From positions 3,968,001 to 4,032,000 of the forward strand of contig OZ253540.1 of assembly GCA_965262485.1 (NCBI GenBank): DNA of 64,000 bases, given 5' to 3'. Source of the DNA: Bin87 sp965262485 (GTDB lineage: Bacteria > Chloroflexota > Dehalococcoidia > Lucifugimonadales > UBA3495). This document shows, piece by piece, positions 42,873-52,196 of this stretch. The notes beneath the pieces are model-generated. The model made no database searches and was not told the DNA's origin. It saw only the letters and a program-made list of their open reading frames with translations. Both the position numbers and the translations under genes were made by a program. The stretch's first letter is position 1. Each line of letters opens with the position of its first letter.

Positions 42873-44477
42873 TCATCGCTGCGATTGGGAGGACCGCATT
42901 AGGGCGTCGTCAGTAGGAAATTCGCGCATCAGTTGGGCCAGCAGGAAGAAAATGTTTTCCACGGCGTTGGTGGCCTCGACAATAAGGCGGCTGCGCTCAG
43001 GGTCATCGTCCTGTTCGGCGGGCAAGTACCTGGATCGGACGTCCTGCATCATGACCCGGCGGTCTCCCATCAGCTCAACGACAAACGCCCAGGATTCGGG
43101 ATCGTCGTCTTCCAGAGCGTCCAGGAAGATGAGAAAGGCGGCATCGGTTCCCTCTACCACGCTCATGCGGAAGGTTTCCAGCACGGGATCTTCGGGTAAC
43201 TGCTGCAATACGTCGGGCAGAGTCGAGAACTGCTCTTCCAGCCAGTCGATCAACTTCTGGCGGTTCAGCATGGCGTTATGGCGTTCGCCGCTGACGCCGG
43301 GGTGCCGACGGGACAGCTCACCCAGAAACTCGTCGATCCGAGCGATGACTTCCCGGGTGGAGTCGCGGGCCGCGCCCAGGGTCTCTCCCATACGGGCCGT
43401 GTCCAGGTAATCCGAGAAGGTCCGGAGCACCCGGGTCTGCTCCAGATGAACCAGGTCCAGGGCCGTGTCAACGTCGTCAATGGCCTGGTCGTGGATGTAC
43501 CGGGTCTGGGACTGCTGTTCTTCGTCGCTGGCCGGCCAGAAACGGGAGAACAATCGCATGGTCCACTCCGGAGCGGACAGCACGACGATGCGGGAGGGCA
43601 TACCGAAAATGATGACGGCGATGGCCATTTGAGGGCCCAGGCCGATCTCCAGGGCGGTTACGGCGGCCTTGACCAGCGGTACGCCGAGGTACACCTCTAC
43701 GTAGAGCAGGGGAACCAGTATCGCCGCCGAGAAGAAACACTGGCAGGCCCAGAACATACCGATTTGGCGGGCGGTGCCCCTCAAGTTTGCGGAAACCACC
43801 ACAACGCTGATGCCGAGGCCGACATAAGAGCCGTAGATATACATCATCACCTGTTCGACGCCCACCAGATTTGCCGCGGCCAGCCCGATGCCGAAGGCCA
43901 CTACCGGCACCAGGGCCTGCACGATGAACGTGAGCAGCGCGCCGAGGACAAACGACAGCAGGATGGAACGGGTTGAGATGTCGAGCGCGGCCCGGAACCA
44001 CGGCTGGTCCGCCAGGGGCGCAGCCGACTCTTTGATTAGCACCAGGCCGAACAACAGCGCGGCGATTCCGAATAGCATTGCGCCGGTTTCCCGGTAATGG
44101 CCCCGCCGGGCTCGGGTAATTACGATGCTCCCCACGCCCAGGCCACAGAGGGCGACCAGCCTGATGTCCAGGGTAACTATCAGCAGGATGAGTCCCACGC
44201 CCAACTGGGCTCCCAGTGCGATGGGATAACCCTGCCGCGCGGAAATCAGCCCCGACCGCACCATGCTGACGGTGATAAAGGTAACCGCCGGTGAACTCTG
44301 GGTAATCGCGCCGGCCAGCGACCCCCAGCCGAACGCCGCAAAACGGTTGTCGGCCAAACGGCTGGCCAGAATCCGCAGCCGGGGGCCAGCCACCGCCTTT
44401 AGATTTTCCGACAGCATCCACATCCCGAAAAAGAGCAGCCCCACTCCTCCCAGGATACCGGCGAACACTTCAACCAT
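42873..44477 (-). CDS. Na/Pi cotransporter family protein
   Basis: A 534-residue protein: eight to ten membrane spans in the first 320 residues, beginning GGVGLLFFGMWMLSENLKAV and containing the QSS motif in AGAITQSSPAVTFITVSMV. A long cytoplasmic C-terminal helical domain (about 330-534) resembles PhoU. Expected to carry sodium-driven phosphate, although the second QSS repeat is poor. AGGTGA lies six bases before ATG 44477. Its first 250 bases and 97 bases upstream are duplicated at 45626-45972. Confidence 0.88.
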   Translation of the reverse strand: MVEVFAGILGGVGLLFFGMWMLSENLKAVAGPRLRILASRLADNRFAAFGWGSLAGAITQSSPAVTFITVSMVRSGLISARQGYPIALGAQLGVGLILLIVTLDIRLVALCGLGVGSIVITRARRGHYRETGAMLFGIAALLFGLVLIKESAAPLADQPWFRAALDISTRSILLSFVLGALLTFIVQALVPVVAFGIGLAAANLVGVEQVMMYIYGSYVGLGISVVVVSANLRGTARQIGMFWACQCFFSAAILVPLLYVEVYLGVPLVKAAVTALEIGLGPQMAIAVIIFGMPSRIVVLSAPEWTMRLFSRFWPASDEEQQSQTRYIHDQAIDDVDTALDLVHLEQTRVLRTFSDYLDTARMGETLGAARDSTREVIARIDEFLGELSRRHPGVSGERHNAMLNRQKLIDWLEEQFSTLPDVLQQLPEDPVLETFRMSVVEGTDAAFLIFLDALEDDDPESWAFVVELMGDRRVMMQDVRSRYLPAEQDDDPERSRLIVEATNAVENIFFLLAQLMREFPTDDALMRSSQSQR

Positions 44478-44574
44478 AAAATCACCTGCCCGGCGTCAAA
44501 GCGTCAGACTATTGCTGCGCTCAAGGACGTTGCCGACGGGCATTATCAATCCGGGCGGGCGGATATTCAACCCG
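44228..44574. repeat. 347-bp direct repeat, copy A (nptA-type gene start)
   Basis: This copy holds the start of the complete Na/Pi cotransporter gene and its upstream flank. It matches 45626-45972 at all but three bases (single transitions near 44297, 44406 and 44442). It bounds the GIY-YIG insertion on the left. Confidence 0.92.
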
Positions 44575-44780
44575 GACTCAAAGGTGACGCAACCGACACG
44601 CACCGCCCGAGTCAGGACCGAGTGCAGCTCGGTGAGCGTCGGAGTACCACCCACCACACCCAAGGACTGCATCCGCTGGACGATGGTCAGGCTACGTACG
44701 CCGTCGGACTGAATACGCCCCAAGCTGTCGGACAACTCCTCGCGGAAGTCGTCCAGCTGCTCAGCAAACCGTGGCGACAT
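44496..44780 (-). CDS. Hypothetical 94-residue protein
   Basis: No family recognised. The N-terminal half is helical and charged (RFAEQLDDFREELSDSLGRI). The last 26 codons lie in the duplicated block, the rest in the unique insert, so the present frame was created by the insertion. It ends 18 bases before the cotransporter ATG. It may be a remnant of a larger protein and could be non-functional. Confidence 0.4.
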   Translation of the reverse strand: MSPRFAEQLDDFREELSDSLGRIQSDGVRSLTIVQRMQSLGVVGGTPTLTELHSVLTRAVRVGCVTFESGLNIRPPGLIMPVGNVLERSNSLTL

Positions 44781-44840
44781 GGCGTGAGGACGGCATCCGC
44801 TGCCTACGCCTTTGACAGCCGGCGGTTGGAGGCGGCACGT

Positions 44841-45593
44841 TCATATTGACGAAACTTGGAAGTACAGTCCGTCCTCCCGTGCTTGCTGCATTCCTTCGCC
44901 CGATTGTTGGTTCAATCTGGGCAGCAGCGTTTCGATGAAAATCGCTTCGATCAAGTCGGTCACGCTTTCAAGGGTGGCGTTTTGGGAAGGATCCAAGAGT
45001 CGACCATCTTCGGCGACGGGTTTGAAGCCGAACCACGTGAAACAATCCCAATACACCGTCTTTCTGGGATCGTCGTTGTGGTCTTGCAGGCGCCGGTAAA
45101 GTCCATAGTTGGAAGTCGGAGTGTAGGTCTTGCCGACGTACATGACCTCCCTTCCATCATGGAGAATGTAGACCCCATCCTGGTCTGCGAAATCAACCAC
45201 AATCGAGTCTTTGCTCTGTTGGCCGAGGAGTCTTTGGCCCGATTCCCAGTTCACCAGATCTCGTCTCCAAAAAAGACCGAAGGCTTCGATCTTGATAATC
45301 CCGCTGTTTTGAGTTGCCGCCTCCTCTTCTCTGAGCTTCCGGTTCAATCCCCTCGCGACCGTCTCGAGGGCGTATACACCTTTCTGATTGTAAATTTCCC
45401 TGACGCCATTTCTGCCGGAAGCCGACATCAAGTCACGCAAGGCCGAGTTTGTGGTGGCCTGCGAATTGGCAATTTTCGGCCTCAACCCTTGCTCCATGAT
45501 TCTCTGCTCAACTTCGGTGTAATGAAGTGGCCCCCCGGCGTCAGCCAACACTTTGAGGACCGCTGAGCGCTAGGGCAAATTCTCCTTGGACAT
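44841..45593 (-). pseudogene. HARE-HTH/GIY-YIG nuclease gene with an in-frame amber codon
   Basis: From ATG 45593, eight bases behind AAGGAGG, the frame reads MSKENLP, then TAG (45570-45572), then RSAVLKVLADAGGPLHYTEV and on to 44841, 250 codons in all. The N-terminal part is a HARE-type winged helix; GVYILHDGREVMYVGKT with RRLQDH and a later Glu (LIEAIFIETLLPRL) is a GIY-YIG nuclease. The amber codon would stop translation, unless it is suppressed or GTG 45551 (no ribosome site) is used. Such architectures occur in restriction and mobile nucleases. Confidence 0.8.
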
Positions 45594-45625
45594 GGGGATT
45601 GCCTCCTTAGTTCTTTGGACAATGG

Positions 45626-45875
45626 AACCCTGCCGCGCGGAAATCAGCCCCGACCGCACCATGCTGACGGTGATAAAGGTAACCGCCGGTGAACTTTGGG
45701 TAATCGCGCCGGCCAGCGACCCCCAGCCGAACGCCGCAAAACGGTTGTCGGCCAAACGGCTGGCCAGAATCCGCAGCCGGGGGCCAGCCACCGCCTTTAG
45801 ATTCTCCGACAGCATCCACATCCCGAAAAAGAGCAGCCCTACTCCTCCCAGGATACCGGCGAACACTTCAACCAT
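45626..45875 (-). pseudogene. Truncated 5' copy of the Na/Pi cotransporter gene
   Basis: This repeats the first 83 codons of the cotransporter at 42873-44477 with the same ATG context. After the repeat end at 45626 it continues in the frame of MSKENLP and stops at the amber codon 45570, so a 101-residue product could be made. It has only the first membrane spans and cannot be a transporter. Confidence 0.88.
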
Positions 45876-45972
45876 AAAATCACCTGCCCGGCGTCAAAGC
45901 GTCAGACTATTGCTGCGCTCAAGGACGTTGCCGACGGGCATTATCAATCCGGGCGGGCGGATATTCAACCCG
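45626..45972. repeat. 347-bp direct repeat, copy B
   Basis: It matches 44228-44574 with three mismatches, no gaps. It bounds the nuclease insertion on the right. The region from 45973 to the next gene at 46230 has only a possible -10 box. Confidence 0.92.
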
Positions 45973-46068
45973 AAAGGCGCGTCAGGCTCAGGGCGATCAC
46001 GTTTTCCATTGTTCGGGTTCTGACCTGCCGGTTGCTATATCTGCGTCTTTGCCGGCGTTGGGCTGGGG

Positions 46069-46074
46069 TATAAT
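46069..46074 (+). promoter_or_regulatory. Candidate -10 box of the isochorismatase-like gene
   Basis: TATAAT, 155 bases before the start. The -35 region is unclear. Confidence 0.4.
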
Positions 46075-46229
46075 GCGGCCTGACACGGGTTGCCAGTCTG
46101 GCGGGTCGTGTATTTGCCGGATTGATCGAGCCCCCGACCTGATGGTGAGAGAGGCGACTCGCGCCTGATTCGGGCAATCGCACCCAAATAACGACACGAA
46201 TAACGAAACGAAATACGGGGAGGACAGTT

Positions 46230-46757
46230 ATGACGCAGCAGGCGACGCAAATTGATGCCAGCCGCACGGCAGTATTGATCATGGACTTCCAGCAACGGAT
46301 TATCGCCAACGTGGCCAGCGAACCGGCCGCGGTGGTGGAGAATGCAGCCAGGGCGCTGAGCGGCGCCCGTGGCGCGGGTATTCCGGTGATATACGTGGTG
46401 CATCGCGGGGGACCCTTCGCCGACTACGCGCCCGATATCGAGCTGCACCCGGGAGTTACTCCGGCGGAAGGGGAGCTGGTTATCACCAAGGTCCGACCTG
46501 GGCCATTCTCGACCACGGCGCTGGATGTGACTCTGCGCGAGATGGGGCGGGATACGCTGGTGATCATGGGTGTTGCCACCAGTGGTTGCGTACTGTCGGG
46601 GGTCCGGTGGGCCGTGGACGTGAACTACAGCTTCATTGTGTTATCTGACGCCTGCTCCGACGGCGATGCAGAGGTGCACCGGGTGCTGACGGAGAAGGTG
46701 TATCCCCGACAGGGTCAGGTGATGTCGGTGGAGGATTTCCTGCAGGCGCTGCCGTGA
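46230..46757 (+). CDS. Isochorismatase-like cysteine hydrolase
   Basis: A 175-residue hydrolase with the catalytic triad of the family: Asp in VLIMDFQQR (about 19), Lys in ITKVRPGPFSTT and Cys in MGVATSGCVLSG. It could hydrolyse nicotinamide, carbamoyl sarcosine or an isochorismate-like ether; substrate unknown. GGGGAGGA precedes the ATG. The GMC oxidoreductase follows 45 bases downstream. Confidence 0.9.
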   Translation: MTQQATQIDASRTAVLIMDFQQRIIANVASEPAAVVENAARALSGARGAGIPVIYVVHRGGPFADYAPDIELHPGVTPAEGELVITKVRPGPFSTTALDVTLREMGRDTLVIMGVATSGCVLSGVRWAVDVNYSFIVLSDACSDGDAEVHRVLTEKVYPRQGQVMSVEDFLQALP

Positions 46758-46802
46758 TCACCGTGATACGGGTATAAACGGGAGTGATATGGGAGAGACG
46801 CT

Positions 46803-48338
46803 ATGAAGTACGACGTGATTGTCATTGGGGCGGGTTCTGCCGGCGGGACCATGGCTACGCGATTATCGGAAGACCCCAACCGGTCGGTGCTATTGTTGGA
46901 GGCCGGACCGGATTACCCCGACATCGAGCAGTTGCCCGACGACCTCAAGTTCGGTTACGCGCCAACGGCGTCTGAGATGGGCGCGCCCCACAACTGGTCG
47001 TTCGTGGGTACCGGCACGCCGCGTCAGGCGGAGCCGGTGGCGGTTCCCAGGGGCCGGGTGGTGGGCGGAACCAGCGCCATCAACGGCCAGGTATTTCTGC
47101 GCGGGGTTCCGGAAGACTACGATCGGTGGGCATCCTGGGGCAACGACGAGTGGAGTTACATCAACGTGCTGCCGTTCTTCCGCAAACTGGAGACGGACAC
47201 GGACATCAGGGATGACTTTCACGGGTTCGACGGCCCGATTCCGGTGCGCCGCCACAAACGGGAAGCCTGGCTACCGCTGCAGGAGGCGTTCCATGAAGCG
47301 TGCCTGGACGGTGGTTACGCCGAGGTTTATGACCATAACCATCCTGATTCCACCGGGGTTGGGCCGTTTCCAATGAACAACCCCAACGGTGTGCGGATGA
47401 GCACGGCGCTTACTTACGTGAACCCAAACCGGCACCGGCTGAATCTGACTATCAGGGCCAACGTGCGGGCGCGGCGCATATTGTTCGACGGCGCGCGAGC
47501 CATTGGGGTGGAGGTTGAGAGCGGCGGCGATACGTTCCAGCTGGAAGCGGAACAGATTGTGCTGTGCAGCGGGGCGATTGCGTCGCCACAACTGTTGATG
47601 CTGTCGGGGATTGGGCCGGCCGAACAGTTGGAACGTTTGGGTATCAGGGTGGTGAAGGATGCGCCGGGCGTTGGGAAGAATCTGAGGGACCATCCGCTGG
47701 TGCCGGTCAGGGTGCGCGTGAAGGATGATTTTCCGCTGGATCCGGCGGCGCCCAGGATTCAGACGGTGCTGCGTTATACGGCGAGCGGGTCGGACGCGCG
47801 CAACGACATGCAGATATTCCCGTCGTCGTTCTCCACGCCACTGGGTGGTGATCCCTTCGCTGAGGAGGGAATCCGCATGACGTGCATGATGGAACTGGCT
47901 GAAAGCGCCGGTGAGCTTACTCTCCAATCGACCGACCCGGACGTGCAGCCCCACATTGACTGCCGGTATCTGGAAGCGGCGTGGGATCGGGAACGGATGC
48001 GGGAGTCGGTGCGAATAGTCCTGAATCTGCTGGAGCATGATGCTTTCAAGGACATCTACGACGGCCTCATTTCGCCTGCTGAAGCTGACCTGGTTTCCGA
48101 CGATGCGCTGGATGACTGGATGTTGCGAGAGGTGTGCATCGGTCAGCACTTGTCGGGTACCTGCAAAATGGGTCCGGCCAGCGACCCCACGGCGGTGGTG
48201 GACCAGCGCTGCCGGGTTCATGGGATTGAAGGACTGCGGGTCGCGGATGCATCGGTGATGCCGGACGTGATCAGGGCCAACACCAACTGCACCACGATTA
48301 TGATTGGCGAGCGAGTGGCCAATTGGATCGCTGAATGA
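46803..48338 (+). CDS. GMC family FAD-dependent oxidoreductase, second copy
   Basis: A 511-residue paralogue of the protein at 12165-13715, with VIVIGAGSAGGTMATRLSED, GRVVGGTSAINGQVFLRGVP and the C-terminal GQHLSGTCKMGPASD and RANTNCTTIMIGE blocks. It oxidises an unknown alcohol. GGAGAGACGCT precedes the ATG. It probably forms an operon with the upstream hydrolase and ends at the terminator at 48382. Confidence 0.92.
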   Translation: MKYDVIVIGAGSAGGTMATRLSEDPNRSVLLLEAGPDYPDIEQLPDDLKFGYAPTASEMGAPHNWSFVGTGTPRQAEPVAVPRGRVVGGTSAINGQVFLRGVPEDYDRWASWGNDEWSYINVLPFFRKLETDTDIRDDFHGFDGPIPVRRHKREAWLPLQEAFHEACLDGGYAEVYDHNHPDSTGVGPFPMNNPNGVRMSTALTYVNPNRHRLNLTIRANVRARRILFDGARAIGVEVESGGDTFQLEAEQIVLCSGAIASPQLLMLSGIGPAEQLERLGIRVVKDAPGVGKNLRDHPLVPVRVRVKDDFPLDPAAPRIQTVLRYTASGSDARNDMQIFPSSFSTPLGGDPFAEEGIRMTCMMELAESAGELTLQSTDPDVQPHIDCRYLEAAWDRERMRESVRIVLNLLEHDAFKDIYDGLISPAEADLVSDDALDDWMLREVCIGQHLSGTCKMGPASDPTAVVDQRCRVHGIEGLRVADASVMPDVIRANTNCTTIMIGERVANWIAE

Positions 48339-48381
48339 TAGGGGCGCTGGCATGATTCGTGCGGGGTGCGCCGCGTAAGAT

Positions 48382-48413
48382 AAACCTCCGTTGTGTCACC
48401 ACAACGGAGGTTT
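48382..48413. terminator. Strong bidirectional terminator
   Basis: AAACCTCCGTTGTG (48382-48395) is exactly complementary to 48400-48413 around a TCAC loop, with a T-rich tail on both sides. It separates convergent genes. Confidence 0.9.
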
Positions 48414-48465
48414 ATTCTTGACTGATACGATGGTTGCCGACGCCCGGGTCGGCGGGTTGAATCGA

Positions 48466-49500
48466 CTACAGAGGGTCACCTGCGAACAGGGCTGACTGTT
48501 TGGTGAAGACCTGCAATCGGTGGCGGGCGGTTTCGACAACGAACACGCGGCCGTCGTCGTCAACGTCTATGCCAATGGGTCCCTGGAACGGGCCTTCGCG
48601 GTCCGGGAGGTGCTGAGCCTTCTCGCGTCCACGCAGGATAACCGGATCCAGATCGACGCGCTCGCGGCCCCACTTGGAGAGCGTGGCCTGCCCCAGCAGC
48701 TTGGTAACGAATTTTCCGTCGCCGTCGAAAATCTGCACACGGTCGTTTTTGTAATCGGTGACGTAGATCGTGCCTTCGTTGTCCACGGCGACGTCGGTGG
48801 GCCGATTGAACTCACCGTCATCTTGGCCGGCGCTTCCGAACTCCATGAGGAACCGGCCGTCGGCGGTGAATTTCTGGATGCGGTCGTTTCGCCAGTCAGC
48901 TACGAAAACATCGCCGTGCTGGTCGATCTCAATACCCCAGGGGAAGTTGAACTCGCCGGCTGCGGTTCCTTGCCGGCCCCACTTGAACCGGAATTCACCG
49001 TCCTTGGTGAACACCTGGATGCGGTGGTTGCAGGAATCAACCATGTAGAGGTTGTCGTCCTTGTCGAAGGCCAGGCCGGAAGGACGGTTGATCTCGCCGT
49101 CGCCTTCGCCCGGGACGCCCCACTTGCCGATCCAGTCGCCGTCCTGGGTGAAAATGGAAATCCGGTTCAGCCATTCGTCGGCGACGTAAGCGTTGCCCTG
49201 GCTGTCGAGGGTGACCGAGGTGGGCCAGAAAAAGGCGCCGTCATGGGCGGTGGGTACGGCGTCTTCCGGGCCGACCTTTTCGCCGAACTCCCCGATGTAT
49301 TCCTCGTCAATGGAGCAGATGGTAACCCGTTTGCAGGGGAAGAACGCCGGCGTTTCGGTGCCGCGGCTGAGAACGTAGATGCGGTCGCCAGGGCCACGGG
49401 TCACAGCCACCGGGTTAAAGAACCCGTTGCCGCCGCGGGATTCCTGCCGCCCGATGGTATGGCTGTATTGAAATGTTACCGGAGCAATTTCCGTAACCAT
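48466..49500 (-). CDS. NHL-repeat beta-propeller protein
   Basis: A 344-residue protein with six NHL-type repeats such as NRPSGLAFDKDDNLYMVDSC, then NHRIQVFTKDGEFRFKWG, FNFPWGIEIDQHGDVFVADW and FNRPTDVAVDNEGTIYVTDY. Resembles peptidyl-alpha-hydroxyglycine lyase-like propellers. There is no signal peptide. AGGTGAGG precedes ATG 49500. It is downstream of DUF1501 and DUF1800 genes on the same strand, with about 80 bases between each. Confidence 0.87.
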   Translation of the reverse strand: MVTEIAPVTFQYSHTIGRQESRGGNGFFNPVAVTRGPGDRIYVLSRGTETPAFFPCKRVTICSIDEEYIGEFGEKVGPEDAVPTAHDGAFFWPTSVTLDSQGNAYVADEWLNRISIFTQDGDWIGKWGVPGEGDGEINRPSGLAFDKDDNLYMVDSCNHRIQVFTKDGEFRFKWGRQGTAAGEFNFPWGIEIDQHGDVFVADWRNDRIQKFTADGRFLMEFGSAGQDDGEFNRPTDVAVDNEGTIYVTDYKNDRVQIFDGDGKFVTKLLGQATLSKWGRERVDLDPVILRGREKAQHLPDREGPFQGPIGIDVDDDGRVFVVETARHRLQVFTKQSALFAGDPL

Positions 49501-49581
49501 ATTGCCTCACCTTACTGACCGAGCCCGCCGGATTGACGGGCGCGGATGCTGGTCTATGGAGTGATGATAATTGAGGGTCTG

Positions 49582-50718
49582 TTACCTGATGAAGTCGAAG
49601 TGCTCGTAGTTGGCGCCCAGCACTTCCTGGGAGTCCACACCCATCCACTTGTCGAGGATGGTGGCGTAGGTGTTGCGGAAGTCGTTGCTCCACTTCAAGT
49701 CGCCTTCATCCAGCTTGGCTGGCTCGAGCGAGGGGTACTCGCCGAAGAGGCCGCCCTTTACGCCATCGCCGATCACGAAGGCTACGCTGCCAGAACCGTG
49801 GTCGGTTCCGGAGCCGTTCTCCTTGGCGCGGCGACCGAATTCGGTGAACAGCAGCATGACGACTTCTTCGCCACTGTTGTGTTCCTTGAGGTCGTAGTAG
49901 AAGTCGCTAACGGCGTTGGACACGTCGGACCACAGCCGGTGGAACGCTGCCGGCTGGTTGGCGTGGGTATCGAAAGCGCCGGGGTTGAAACCGGTGTACA
50001 GAACCCGCGTGCCGAAGTCGGCCAGGTGAACCTGGGCCACGTTCTTGACCCACTGCGAGAAGTAGTCGCCGTTGTACTCGATGCTGGATGAATACATCTC
50101 CGGCGCAGTCCTCAGGATGTCAGCGCCTCTCAAGGCGTCCAGTCCGGTTTGGGACAGGTAATCGTTGACCGGGCCGCTGCCGATCATGGGGGAATACATG
50201 CGCCCGAAGATTTCCAGGGCTTCCGACCGCTTTTCTTCGCTGTCGATGGAGGTCAGCACGCCGTAGGTTTCGAGGCTGCCCACCGAGGCAACGGACACGC
50301 CGGGAGACGCGAGGGCGCGGGGGAGGCCGCGACCGAAGTTGACGGCGGTAAGGATGTTTTCTTTGTTGGGGTCGAGGTCGGCGACGGCCTTACCCAACCA
50401 GCCCTCGGTTGCCATCTTGGCGGGTTCGGCAGTGTGCCAGATGTCCATGGACCGGAAGTGGGAGCGAATGGGATTGGGATAACCAATGCCCTGAATTACC
50501 GCCACCTTGCCGTCGTCGTACAGGTCCTTGATGGGCGCCATTGCCGGATGGAAGCCCACCTGGTCGTTGACGGCCAGGACGTGTTCGGGTTCCACGCGCA
50601 GGTGTGGGCGGTAGTCCTGGTACAACGGATCGTTGTAAGGAATGAAGGTGTTGAGAGCGTCAAACGCTCCCGACATTTGCAAAACAACCAGGACGGGGTC
50701 TTTCTTGTTAGCGGTCAC
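49582..50718 (-). CDS. DUF1501 domain protein
   Basis: A 378-residue protein with the family marks FDTHANQPAAFHRLWSDVS, LLFTEFGRRAKENGSGTDHG and VIGDGVKGGLFGEYP. It belongs to the alkaline-phosphatase-like superfamily, and metal-binding D/H residues are seen. DUF1501 proteins commonly have a Tat signal; none is visible here. Function unknown. The start is GTG 50718, nine bases behind GGGGAGGA. It is paired with DUF1800. Confidence 0.9.
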   Translation of the reverse strand: MTANKKDPVLVVLQMSGAFDALNTFIPYNDPLYQDYRPHLRVEPEHVLAVNDQVGFHPAMAPIKDLYDDGKVAVIQGIGYPNPIRSHFRSMDIWHTAEPAKMATEGWLGKAVADLDPNKENILTAVNFGRGLPRALASPGVSVASVGSLETYGVLTSIDSEEKRSEALEIFGRMYSPMIGSGPVNDYLSQTGLDALRGADILRTAPEMYSSSIEYNGDYFSQWVKNVAQVHLADFGTRVLYTGFNPGAFDTHANQPAAFHRLWSDVSNAVSDFYYDLKEHNSGEEVVMLLFTEFGRRAKENGSGTDHGSGSVAFVIGDGVKGGLFGEYPSLEPAKLDEGDLKWSNDFRNTYATILDKWMGVDSQEVLGANYEHFDFIR

Positions 50719-50792
50719 GATGTTTTCCTCCCCGAGGTGCGGTCTGTAGTTGAGTCGACGGGCCGGGCCACAGGAACCGCCCGCCGTTTTTA

Positions 50793-52196
50793 TTAAGCGT
50801 AGAGATACTCTTTGGTGGCGACAATCATTTGCAGCGTCTCGCTAACGCGTTCCCGGAACTCGTCAGTGTCGGTGTGCAATGTGCCGCTCTTTCCCGCCAA
50901 TGTGGCGAGCATTGCGCGCGTTTCGCCGGGAAGCTCATAGTGTCCGAGCATTTCCAGGCAGCCGTCCACCAGACGTTCTGCGGAGATGGTGGGGCCGGCA
51001 GCGGCCAGACGGTCGACCATCTGCCGGACGCCGGGGTAGTTGACGTCGCCGACGAAATCGGCGGTGAAGTTGATGCGATGCACCAGGGTTCCGCCGTCGA
51101 TCCATTCCTTGCCGGTGTGCCAACCCTCCACGGACGGCGGGTTGAACAGTTCCTGACCCATGTACTTCATTTCGTCGAAGATGAACTCAAAGCCGGGTTT
51201 GGGGCTGGTCCAGTCGCCGATGAGGCGCATGGTGCCCATGACGGTTTCGACCGGGCTCTTGACCCTGGCGAACCGGGCGTTTTTGAACGCATCGGAGTGG
51301 AGCAGGACCCGAAGCATGGAGCCGATGTTGTAACCGGAGCGATAGTATTCGTCCTCGAGCATCCGGATGGTTTCCGGATCCTGGGGAGGCGTGTCCATCC
51401 AGGCTGGAACCTGGGCCTCGTCGGCCACGAAATAGCTGTAGAGATGACGGGACACGAACCTGGCGGTGGCCGGCTGCTTCGCAACGATGTCGATGATATC
51501 GTCGCCATTGAAGCGTCCGGTTTCGCCCAGGAAAGTTTTTTCGCCGTCGTCGTGGTCGGCCGGGTTGAAGAGGAATCTCGCCGAGTACCGGCCGTAGGGT
51601 TGGCCCGGCACGTTGTTGGCCAGAGTCCAGCCGGTGAAAGCCCGGGCGCACTCTTTGACGTCGTCTTCGGTGTAGTTGAACTGGCCGTCCATGCCGACGC
51701 CCATCGAGAACAACTCCAGGAGCTCACGCCCGTAGTTCTCGTTGATCGCGCCCTTGTGGCTGAGGCAGTTGTCCAAATAGAACACCATCGCCGGGTCGCG
51801 GGAAATTTCCAGAAGCAGGTCCCTGAAGCTGCCCATTCCCAGACGGCGGAACATTTCCAGTTCGTCGTATGAGGTGGGGTAGCTCTGGGTTTTGCTGTCG
51901 GCAGTACACAAAACGCCGTGCCAGAACAGCACCATTTTCTCTTCCAACTGGCGTTTGGAGTTGATCATCCGCCAGGCCCAGTATTCGGGAACGCCACGAG
52001 TGAAATGGCTCCACTCAATGAAGTAGCGTTCGGCCAGATCCAGGTCCAGGCCGCTGGGCTGGTCTTCGGGATTGAGCAGGGCATCCACCGTAGCCTCATA
52101 TCCCTGGGCCGCCAGCGTTTCCAATTCATGATACTGTGCCCCAAAACCTGCGCGTCGCATCAGGTGGGCCATCAAAGCAATATCATGGTCAGCCAT
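50793..52196 (-). CDS. DUF1800 domain protein
   Basis: A 467-residue protein with the family pattern HLMRRAGFGAQYHELETLAA, RMINSKRQLEEKMVLFWHGV, and NENYGRELLELFSMGVG. The family is uncharacterised and regularly adjacent to DUF1501 genes in Planctomycetes, Bacteroidetes and Chloroflexi. ATG 52196 is selected by GGAGGAGG. No signal peptide or membrane span is seen. Confidence 0.9.
   Translation of the reverse strand: MADHDIALMAHLMRRAGFGAQYHELETLAAQGYEATVDALLNPEDQPSGLDLDLAERYFIEWSHFTRGVPEYWAWRMINSKRQLEEKMVLFWHGVLCTADSKTQSYPTSYDELEMFRRLGMGSFRDLLLEISRDPAMVFYLDNCLSHKGAINENYGRELLELFSMGVGMDGQFNYTEDDVKECARAFTGWTLANNVPGQPYGRYSARFLFNPADHDDGEKTFLGETGRFNGDDIIDIVAKQPATARFVSRHLYSYFVADEAQVPAWMDTPPQDPETIRMLEDEYYRSGYNIGSMLRVLLHSDAFKNARFARVKSPVETVMGTMRLIGDWTSPKPGFEFIFDEMKYMGQELFNPPSVEGWHTGKEWIDGGTLVHRINFTADFVGDVNYPGVRQMVDRLAAAGPTISAERLVDGCLEMLGHYELPGETRAMLATLAGKSGTLHTDTDEFRERVSETLQMIVATKEYLYA

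Noticed and set aside
46081..46229. Riboswitch in the leader of the isochorismatase-like gene
   Set aside because: The 150-base leader shows no conserved element I can recognise; only short stems.
45965..46309. Minus-strand frame ahead of the isochorismatase gene
   Set aside because: No ribosome site, overlaps the start of a well-supported gene, no family pattern.
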